Source: Rhizobacter sp. Root1238 (GTDB lineage Bacteria > Pseudomonadota > Gammaproteobacteria > Burkholderiales > Burkholderiaceae_C). Taken from it: a stretch of DNA of 64,000 bases. The stretch covers positions 83,582 through 147,581 of the forward strand of contig NZ_LMDM01000012.1 in NCBI RefSeq assembly GCF_001425825.1. Reading direction: 5' to 3'. Position numbers and translations under genes: made by a program. The notes under the pieces were generated by a model, which saw only the letters and a program-made list of their open reading frames with translations, made no database searches and was not told the origin of the DNA. Positions 16,239 to 25,015 of this stretch are shown one piece after another. Position 1 is the stretch's first letter. Each line of letters opens with the position of its first letter.

Positions 16239-19220
16239 TTACTTCCAGTCGGAGGTCTGCAGCAGCGGATCGATCGTCAGCCCGAAGGTGTTGGCGACCT
16301 TCGCGCCCACCGTTCCCGGCGTCGCCAGTTGCGCACTGCCGCAGGAACCACCACCCGTCTTGATGATGGCCCACAGCATCGCGCCGTCGCGTGCGTTGCG
16401 GTTGGCCGCCGTGCCGTTCGCGACCGCATTGGTGTAGCGCTGCACCGAGTACGGCTGGTTCAGGTTCGCGCCGTACTGGTCCTGCAGGTTGCGCGAGCCG
16501 GTGCACTGGGCATCGGCGTCGTTCACCACCAGCATGCCGCCGGCCCAGCCTTCGGGCGACGGTTCCAGCCCGATCGACACGATGGTCTTGCTCGGGAACA
16601 GCGAGCGGTACTGGTTGTACGCGGTGATGCCGTCGTAGTGCTCGAAGCGGGCGTCGTAGCTCATCACGTTGACCAGGTCGAGCATGTTCGCGACCGCCGG
16701 GTACTTCAGCACCACGCCGCGCTCGCGCCCGGCATTGCCGCCCCAGTACGACATCTTGCCGGCGCAGGCCGGATCGGCCGTCGTGCCCGAGGTGCAGTCC
16801 GCTCCGCTCGACCAGCCCGCCAGCGTCAGCACGCGGCCGCCACCGGCCAGGTCGACGGCCTTGCGCAGTGCCTTGATCGCGTTGGCATAGCGGTCCACGT
16901 CGCCGTCGGCTTCGTAGTCGACGTCGAGGCCGTCGAAGCCCATCTCGGTCTGGATCTTCGCCAGGGCGTTGATGATCGAGCCGCTGCCGGCCGCCCCTTG
17001 CGACGCGAGCGGGCCCCAGTTGTTGTAGGTGGCGCCGCCGACCGCGAGGACCACCTTCTGGTTGCGCTGGTGCAGCACGTCGATCGCGGCCTTGATGTCC
17101 TTCGGCGACGCACTGAACGTGATGCCGGTGCCCGAGAAGCTGTTGGTGGCGAGGCCGGCCCACGAGAAGTTCGGGTCGGCGAACGACACCATCACGTGCG
17201 TGTAGGTGGCGGGCACCTTCGCGAACTTGCTGGCCTTGTAGACGTCGTTGGCGGTCTTGCCGGTGGCGTCGAACCAGTTGTCGCTCCAGGTCGGGTAGTA
17301 GCCGACGTAGACGCGCTTGGTCTGCACGGCCTTCAGCGCTTCAGGCAGCGTCAGCGTGCCGTTCGGGGCCGGAGCCGGGGAGGGGGCGGGCGCAGGGGCC
17401 GGCGACGGCGCGGGGGCCGGTGCGGGCGACGGAGCCGGGGCGGGTGCCGGTGCAGGCGTCGGGCCGCACGACGCGCTGGTCGGCGTCCACAGCGTCGGCG
17501 TCGCGGCCGGGTTCCAGTTCGCGCCGGCGAACGCGGTGTGCGTCACCAGGGCCTTGTACTGCCTGCCCTGGTAGCTGACGACCTGGCCGACGTTGTAGGT
17601 GATGCCTTCGGTCCAGGCCGCGCAACTCGTCGGCGCGGGCGCGGGTGCAGGTGCGGGGGCCGGCGTCGGTGCGGGGGCCGGCGCAGGCGTGGGAGCCGGT
17701 GCGGGCGCAGGCGTCGGGGCAGGTGCGGGAGCAGGCGACGGCGCCGGTGCGGCCGACACCGGGATCAGCGCCCACTTCTGGTTCGCGTTGACGCTGCAAT
17801 CCCATTGCTGGATGCCGGCGCCGGGGGCGCTGTTCCAGTCCTTCACGTCGACGCACTTGGCGCTGTTGGCGGCCTGCAGGCGCACCGTGCCGGTGGCGGT
17901 GTCGGTCAGCATCGCGAAGCGCTGGTTGGCGCCGCTGGTGTTGGCCCATTGCTGGATCAGCGCGCCGTTCGCGGTCGACACGTCGGTCACGTCGAGCGAG
18001 CGGCCGCTGTTCATGTTGACGATGCGCCAGGTGCCGCTGGTGTCGGGCACGAACGAAAACACCTGCGACGCGGCGCCGCTGCAGTTCTGCTGCACGACCT
18101 TCGCGCCGTCGGCGGTGCTGGCGTCGGCGATGTCCAGGCACAGGTTCGAGAACGACGACTTCACGGCGTACTGCTTCGCGGTCGGCGCCGGGGCCGGTGC
18201 GGGTGCAGGCGCCGGTGCAGGCGGGTTGCTGTCCTTGGCGGTCGCGAAGATCTGGTAGTACTCGTAGTCGCGCGTGTTCGCGCGGCTGAAGTCGTCCTTG
18301 CTGCCCGAGCCGACGCGGTCGCGCTGGGCCGCCCAGTACGACAGCAGGCCGATGCCCTTCTGCTTCGCGAAGTTGGCGACGACCGTCGCATCCGCCGGCG
18401 TGAAGATCTCCGACGCTTCGTCGTTCTGGCCGATCATCGGCGTGATGCCGATCATCGCCCACAGCTGCGCATCGGTCTTCGACGGGTACACGCCCTTCAG
18501 CTGGTTGAAGGTGGACTGCGCTGCCGAGACGGCGAGGTCGCCCATCTTCTTGCCGCCGCTGTAGTAGGTGCCGTAGTCCATCGCCATGATGTTGACCATC
18601 GACACCGTGACGCCGGCGCTCACCGCGCCCTTGATCAGCTCCAGCGCCTTCGGCGGCAGGCCGCCCGGCTCGGAACTGGTGCGGAACGGGTCCACCGGCA
18701 GCGTGAACGAGGTGTACAGATCCGGGTAGATCGCCTGCAGCTGCTTGATCGCCGCGTTGCGCACGCCGTTCAGGCGCGTGTCGCCGAGCTGGCCGCCTTC
18801 GATGTCGAAGTCGAGCATGCGCGTGCCGTGCGTGTCGATCAGCTGTCGGATCAGGCTGACGAGGTTGGCCGTCGAGCAGACCGATTCGAGGTAGGTGCCG
18901 CTGGCGCCGCCGAACGACAGGATCACCCGTCCGCCGCCGTTGATGTAGGCCTTGACGTCGGCCTTCACCGACGCGTTGTTCATCGTGGCATCCATGCCGC
19001 CGCTGAGCGAGCAGGCGCCGTTGTTCGAGATCGCGAACGCGATCGTCATGCCGTCCATGCCGGCGCGAGATTTCGCCTCGGTCAGGTTCTTGAACTTGTA
19101 GTCGGTGCTGTTGAAGCTCCAACCGAAGAAGTACGGCGCGACGATCGTGCCCGCATGGGCCATCGACGTCGCGGCCACACCGGCGGCGAGCGCGAGCGCG
19201 CTCAGCTTGAATCTGTTCAT
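16239..19220 (-). CDS. Modular chitinase with two GH18 catalytic domains, lectin and CBM5/12
   Basis: A 993-residue secreted enzyme with a Sec signal peptide (1-23, cleavage after AHA). Domain order: GH18 no. 1 (about 25-330, active site LDFDIEGG with Glu141); Pro-Ala linker; ricin-type beta-trefoil lectin (349-487); long Pro-Ala-Thr linker; CBM5/12 chitin-binding domain (533-582, aromatic Trp536, Trp569, Trp578); Pro-Ala linker; GH18 no. 2 (about 622-990, FDGLDVDYE with Glu770). Both active sites keep the D-x-D-x-E pattern, so both halves should hydrolyse chitin. They are only distantly alike: the first resembles small bacterial chitinases and the second the longer chitinase type, so they probably differ in mode of attack. 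It is the first gene of the operon with chitosanase, the lyase-like gene and lacI. Confidence 0.94.
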   Translation of the reverse strand: MNRFKLSALALAAGVAATSMAHAGTIVAPYFFGWSFNSTDYKFKNLTEAKSRAGMDGMTIAFAISNNGACSLSGGMDATMNNASVKADVKAYINGGGRVILSFGGASGTYLESVCSTANLVSLIRQLIDTHGTRMLDFDIEGGQLGDTRLNGVRNAAIKQLQAIYPDLYTSFTLPVDPFRTSSEPGGLPPKALELIKGAVSAGVTVSMVNIMAMDYGTYYSGGKKMGDLAVSAAQSTFNQLKGVYPSKTDAQLWAMIGITPMIGQNDEASEIFTPADATVVANFAKQKGIGLLSYWAAQRDRVGSGSKDDFSRANTRDYEYYQIFATAKDSNPPAPAPAPAPAPAPTAKQYAVKSSFSNLCLDIADASTADGAKVVQQNCSGAASQVFSFVPDTSGTWRIVNMNSGRSLDVTDVSTANGALIQQWANTSGANQRFAMLTDTATGTVRLQAANSAKCVDVKDWNSAPGAGIQQWDCSVNANQKWALIPVSAAPAPSPAPAPAPTPAPAPAPTPAPAPAPTPAPAPAPAPAPTSCAAWTEGITYNVGQVVSYQGRQYKALVTHTAFAGANWNPAATPTLWTPTSASCGPTPAPAPAPAPSPAPAPAPSPAPAPAPSPAPAPNGTLTLPEALKAVQTKRVYVGYYPTWSDNWFDATGKTANDVYKASKFAKVPATYTHVMVSFADPNFSWAGLATNSFSGTGITFSASPKDIKAAIDVLHQRNQKVVLAVGGATYNNWGPLASQGAAGSGSIINALAKIQTEMGFDGLDVDYEADGDVDRYANAIKALRKAVDLAGGGRVLTLAGWSSGADCTSGTTADPACAGKMSYWGGNAGRERGVVLKYPAVANMLDLVNVMSYDARFEHYDGITAYNQYRSLFPSKTIVSIGLEPSPEGWAGGMLVVNDADAQCTGSRNLQDQYGANLNQPYSVQRYTNAVANGTAANRNARDGAMLWAIIKTGGGSCGSAQLATPGTVGAKVANTFGLTIDPLLQTSDWK

Positions 19221-19578
19221 GGTCCCAACCCTCTCGCGGCCTCGGCGCTGCGGCGCCCGGCCCTGCCTTGTTGATTCGATCTCGCGTCGACGAACTGCGC
19301 GGGGCCTACGCGAGGGCCTTGCTGCGGTTGCGCTTCATCAAAGTGGAAACGCTTCCACAAGACCAATTGAAGCATCCCTGGTCATCAGACAAACCAGGGT
19401 AAACCCGTACGAATTGCCGCGGCAAGGTGACGAGTTGTGTGCAAAGTTGCAGCTTTCGTGGCACGCATCCGGTGCACGGCGAGGCATCCATTCGCGACGG
19501 CGATGGATGGATCGAACTTCTGGTATCAGTTTGGTCTTGTGACGAAACCGGCGCCGCGGATCGGGAAACCCGATGGGT
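19221..19578. other. Regulatory and spacer region between the chitinase and DUF1688 genes
   Basis: 358 bp without a convincing gene. It is more AT-rich (19330-19470) than its surroundings and holds the LacI-type operator (19343-19358). A second inverted repeat, CCCTGGT/ACCAGGG (19376-19382 and 19393-19399), lies further from the chitinase start. Both lie upstream of the minus-strand chitinase gene, so the stretch should contain its promoter; it also receives the 3' end of the uracil-type operon. No confident -35/-10 pair could be chosen. Confidence 0.55.
19343..19358. promoter_or_regulatory. LacI-family operator upstream of the chitinase operon
   Basis: GTGGAAACGCTTCCAC has perfect 6-bp arms (GTGGAA and TTCCAC) around a central ACGC, which contains the A-x-CG-x-T core typical of LacI-family sites. 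It lies 123-138 bp upstream of the chitinase ATG on the minus strand. The operon ends in a LacI-type gene, which makes autoregulation of the whole set likely. The symmetry is seen directly; binding by that regulator is inferred. Confidence 0.7.
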
Positions 19579-20791
19579 TCAAAACACCGTGCCGTCGCTG
19601 TCGATCGCGAGCGGCGGGCTGCCGCCGCGCAACTCGCGAGCCATGGCGCGGCCTGCAGCCCAGGTGCCGCCTTCGAGGATGCAGGCGAGCGGCATCTCGG
19701 CGACGGTCTTGCCGAGGCGATGGCGCACCAGCGGCGCGAGCTCATCGATCAGCGCGACGGTGAGCGCGCGCCATTCGACGATGGCTTCGTCGCCGGTTGT
19801 ATGACGACGACCTGACAAGCCGGGGTCGCGCGGCACGATGACCCCGCTGTCGAGCAGCAGCCCGCCGTTGCGGTACTCCGGCAGGCCGGTCAGCCCGTCG
19901 AGCCGGGTCACCGGCACGCCGGCCCATGCGAAGGGCTCGAGCAGCGAGTAGCACAGCCATTGGCTGAGCTTGTGGAACGGCACCCAGCCGGCGCTCGCGC
20001 CGCTGCCGCCGGCCAGCGGGTGGCGCCAGCAATCGCCGAGCGGCAGGCCGTTGAGTTCGTTGCCGGCCAGCCAGATGCCGCTCAGCGTGTCGAGCAGGGC
20101 CTGCAGCAGCTGCGGTGCGCCCAGCGGCGCCTGGTGCGACTTCAGCGCGAGCCGGTCGAACAGCGCGCCGGGCCGGCCGACGGATCCGAAGCTTGCGTGC
20201 TGCACCTGCATCGCCTCGCCGAGCCGGCGCAGCAGCAGCGTGCGGCCCTCCAGGCCGACCAGCGGGTTGTCGTCGCGCACCTGGAACATCGCGGCGAGCG
20301 TGGCCGCGTCGAGCCGCAGCAGCGCGGCCGCATCGACGCGCAGCGGCTGCGACGGATCGCTCGAGAACAGCCCCTGCATGAAACCGCGGAAGCTCGCGAC
20401 ACCCAGGCCTTCGGAGCGGCCGAAGGTCTGCCCGCTCTCGGCTTCGGCATAGCGCCACGACGCCCCTGCGCCGGCATCGAGCAGCACGCTGATCACCGTG
20501 AGGTCGATGCGTGCGTGGGCCTGCGCGGCCGCATCGAGGCCCGCCAGCCGCGCATCGAGTTCGCCCTTGCGGTCGACGCCGCCGGCTTCGAAGTGGCGCC
20601 ATCGGCTGTGGTACGGGATGCGCAGGTCGGGGTAGTGCTGCCGCGTGACCTGCTCGACGCGCTGCGCCGCATCGGCCAGCTTCGTGCGATCGAGCGTGAA
20701 GTGCGCGGAGCGCCCCTCGCCGACCGCACGCAGGATGTTGGCGCAGCGTTCGCGGATGGTGTCCGCCTGCCGCAGCGTGGCGACGGCGGGG

Positions 20792-20799
<8 letters not shown>
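19579..20799 (-). CDS. DUF1688 family protein, URC4/Urg3-type, uracil catabolism
   Basis: A 406-residue protein of the DUF1688 family, named after fungal Urc4/Urg3, which takes part in the URC route of uracil breakdown. Family blocks include GVDRKGELDARLA near the N-terminus, DLTVISVLLDAGAGASWRYAE, RPGALFDRLALKSH and the C-terminal EWRALTVALIDELAP. It has no signal peptide. Its ATG overlaps the stop of the upstream GTP-cyclohydrolase-like gene by eight bases (20792-20799), so translation is coupled. The chemical step performed by this family is not established. The pairing with the URC1 homologue strongly supports the pathway call. Confidence 0.88.
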
Positions 20800-22099
<1,300 letters not shown>

Positions 22100-22165
22100 C
22101 GCGGTCGCTCCTGGTGGCGCAGGCCGGAAGGCCTTGCGCCCCGAGGATACGACGGCGATGCCGAT

Positions 22166-24946
22166 TCAGGGCAACCGCGGCCGATGCGCCGCATCCGGCG
22201 CCGCGATCCACGCCTGCAGCTCCGGCACCCGTGCTTGCTTCGGCGCCAGCCCGACAAAGGTCGTGTACGCCTTCAGCGCCTTCGCGTCGTCGCCGGCCTG
22301 CAGCTGCGCATCGCCCAGGTTCAGGTACGCGAGCGCCCGGCTGCCATCCATCTCGATGGCCTTCTCGAACCAGCGCGCCGCCTCGGCCGGCTTGCCGCGC
22401 TTGAAGTAGACGAAGCCGAGGTTGTTGGCCGCCAGCGCGAACACCGGCTGCAGCTTCAGCGCCTCGGTGAACGCGGCCTCGGCTTCGTCGTAGCGGCGCT
22501 CGCGGTACAGCGCCAGCCCGCGGTCGTTCGCGCGCTGCGCCGCCACGCGTGGCGCGACCGGCGCGGCGGCCGGCGTCGACAGCTTCACGTCGCCGCCTTC
22601 CAGGTTCTTGATGACGACCTGCACGTCCTTCGCCGCACCCTTGCCGGCGCCGGGCTGCAGCGCCGCCGTCTTCGCGTCGTCGAGCTGCTTGTTCAGCTTG
22701 CTGGCGTCGGCATCGAGCTGCGGCGAATCGCCGCTCAGTGCCTCGCGGTCGGCCGGCAGCTCGAACACGAACTCGCCGCCCTCCGAACCCGGCAGGCTGC
22801 CGAAGGCCGGGGTCTGACGCGCGATCGCCGCCACCGACGGCGCGACGTAGGCCGCCAGCTCGGTGCCGGTGATCACGCCGTCGCCGTTCAGGTCGGCCTT
22901 GCCGTTCAGCGCCTGCAGCAGCGTCCAGGTGAACACCGAATGGCCGCCCGGGCCGTCGTCGGCCACCTGCTGGTCGGCACCGCCGGCGGTCAGCATCTGC
23001 CGGCCGAGCCGCCGCGCGTTGTCGGCCAGGAAGTTCGCGGTGCTGCCCGCGCCGCCGCCGCGCGTGAGCCCGAGGCCGGAGTAGCACGCGTCCACCATGA
23101 ACAGCACGTGCTTCGCGCTGATCGCCTCGGCCACCTCCTGCAGCTGCGGCATCGAGATCGCGTCCGACGCGAAGTCCGCCAGCGCCGCATCCACCGGGAT
23201 CAGGTAGCCGACGTCGCGCCCGCTCGTCAGCTTGCGCGTGCCGCCGTGGCCGGCATAGAACACCACCACGCGGTCGTCGCGCCGCACCTTCTTCGCATCG
23301 GCCAGCTTGTCGTTCAGCACGCGCAGGATGTTGGCCCGCGTGGCCTCGCCGTCGTAGAGCGCGGTCACGTTCCCGGCCTTGAAGCCGAAGCGCGTCACCA
23401 GCGTCTCCTGCACCGCGCGCGCATCGCGCACCGCATGGTGCAGCTGCGGCCACCTGGCGTACTGGTCGATGCCGATCACCAGCGCGAAGCTGTCGCGGTA
23501 CAGCGTGTCGGCGCTCGCGGCCAGCGCGGCATCGGGCACCGCCTTGCGCGGTGCGTTGACGATGAACCGGCCGTCGCGCCAGGTCGCGAAGCGGTAGCCG
23601 TCGGCCACCAGCTGGTCCAGCACCAGCGGCAAGGCCTGCACCGTGCGGCCCTGGATGTCGTGGAACAGGACCACGCCGCGGCCGGCCTTGTCGACCTCGC
23701 TCAGCACGCGCTCGGCGATGCTCTTGGGCACCGGGTCGGCCCAGTCCATCGAATCGACGTTCCACATCATCGAGCGCAGCTTCAGCCCTTCGACGGTGCT
23801 GAGCGCGCCCTCGGTGCGAGCGCCATACGGAAAGCGGAACAGCGACGACGGCTGGCGCCCTGTGGCGTCGAGCAGCGCCTCGGTGTCGGTGGTTTCGCTG
23901 CGCACCGCGTCGTCGCTCAGCCTGGCCATCACGCTGTGCGTGAAGCTGTGGTCAGCGAGCTGGTGGCCGGCCGCCAGCACCCGCTTCGCGACCGCGCCGT
24001 TCGGGCCGAGCTTCGCCTTGCCGTCGGCGCCCACCGTGCCGAGGTTGCGCCCGAGGTTGAAGAAGATTGCCGGCGCGTCGTAGCGCTTCAGGATGTCGAG
24101 GATGTCGTCGGTGTACTTCGGGTGCGGGCCGTCGTCGAAGGTCAGCACCACGGTCTTCGGCGGCAGCGAGGCGCCGAAGATCTCGCGCGAATCGGGCTCT
24201 TCGCTCGCGCCCGACCGGGTCGACGGCGCGGTGTACGGCACGATGGTCGCGAAGTCCTTCAGGATCTGTTCGCGGTTGTAGAGCTTCGAGACCTTGGCGA
24301 CGTAGTCGGCCCACTTCTCGCGCTGCAGTTCGATGCCGCGCTTCGCGAAGCGGCCGAACACATCCTTCAGTTCGCGGTCGTAGGCTTGCTCCACCTCGGC
24401 CAGCACCGCCAGGTCTTCGTTGGCACGGCGCGCGAGCTTCAGCCCGGCGATCGACTGCGATTGCGCGTACTGCGCCGCAAGGCGGGTCAGGAATTCCTTG
24501 AAGGCAAGGCGGTCGGCATCGAACCACGACGGCTCGCCCTCGATGCGGTCGAGCAGCGCTTCGAGCGCCGGCAGCGTCGCCGGGTTGGCGGTGTCGGCCG
24601 CCGCGGTGGCGAGCGCATCGACACGCTCCTGCAGGTCATGGAACAGCAACTGCCCGACGGCCCCGACCGCCCGCCGCTCGGCCGGCTTCAGCGCACGCTC
24701 GCCGGTCATCAGCACGACCATCTGGCGGTGCGCGGCGAGCACGCCGTCGGCGCGTTGCTGGAGCTGGGCGGCAAGCGCGCCCGCAGACGATGAAGCCGCA
24801 CTGGGTGCCGGCGCGGCTGCAGCAGCCGAGGCAGCGACCGGCGCCACCGCAGGGCTCGCGGGCGCCTGGCGGCGGTCGCACCCCGCCGCGACGAGCAGCA
24901 TCGCAGCAGCGACGAAGAAGGAGCGTGCGCAAGGGGAGGCGGGCAT
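22166..24946 (-). CDS. Lipoprotein fusing polysaccharide deacetylase, caspase-like and TPR domains
   Basis: A 926-residue protein. The signal peptide ends in the lipobox LVAAGC (Cys23), followed by an Ala/Pro spacer and a helical region (60-235). The NodB-type deacetylase domain (about 258-460) has TFDDG (269-273), the metal ligands His333 and His337 (HSFTH), RFPYG (371-375) and LFHD (427-430). A caspase/metacaspase (C14) domain follows (about 485-720) with the dyad His567 (YAGHGG) and Cys621 (DACYSG), and an EF-hand-like loop DLNGDGVITGTEL (685-697). TPR units occupy about 805-900. All catalytic residues of both enzyme domains are kept. The ATG at 24946 gives a normal lipoprotein signal; a GTG at 24997 would add 17 residues. 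Substrates of both domains are unknown. It is divergent from the leucine-rich-repeat gene. Confidence 0.88.
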   Translation of the reverse strand: MPASPCARSFFVAAAMLLVAAGCDRRQAPASPAVAPVAASAAAAAPAPSAASSSAGALAAQLQQRADGVLAAHRQMVVLMTGERALKPAERRAVGAVGQLLFHDLQERVDALATAAADTANPATLPALEALLDRIEGEPSWFDADRLAFKEFLTRLAAQYAQSQSIAGLKLARRANEDLAVLAEVEQAYDRELKDVFGRFAKRGIELQREKWADYVAKVSKLYNREQILKDFATIVPYTAPSTRSGASEEPDSREIFGASLPPKTVVLTFDDGPHPKYTDDILDILKRYDAPAIFFNLGRNLGTVGADGKAKLGPNGAVAKRVLAAGHQLADHSFTHSVMARLSDDAVRSETTDTEALLDATGRQPSSLFRFPYGARTEGALSTVEGLKLRSMMWNVDSMDWADPVPKSIAERVLSEVDKAGRGVVLFHDIQGRTVQALPLVLDQLVADGYRFATWRDGRFIVNAPRKAVPDAALAASADTLYRDSFALVIGIDQYARWPQLHHAVRDARAVQETLVTRFGFKAGNVTALYDGEATRANILRVLNDKLADAKKVRRDDRVVVFYAGHGGTRKLTSGRDVGYLIPVDAALADFASDAISMPQLQEVAEAISAKHVLFMVDACYSGLGLTRGGGAGSTANFLADNARRLGRQMLTAGGADQQVADDGPGGHSVFTWTLLQALNGKADLNGDGVITGTELAAYVAPSVAAIARQTPAFGSLPGSEGGEFVFELPADREALSGDSPQLDADASKLNKQLDDAKTAALQPGAGKGAAKDVQVVIKNLEGGDVKLSTPAAAPVAPRVAAQRANDRGLALYRERRYDEAEAAFTEALKLQPVFALAANNLGFVYFKRGKPAEAARWFEKAIEMDGSRALAYLNLGDAQLQAGDDAKALKAYTTFVGLAPKQARVPELQAWIAAPDAAHRPRLP

Positions 24947-25015
24947 CGGAAGCAATCGTTGAACTGTCGGCGCGCCGATGTTACTCAGGCTGTTCACGCA
25001 ACCCAGACGACTGAA

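Noticed and set aside
15735-19274. Long + strand frame opposite the chitinase and chitosanase (1179 codons)
   Set aside because: Shadow of the lectin and GH18 coding regions; rich in Arg, Gly and Val with no conserved motif.
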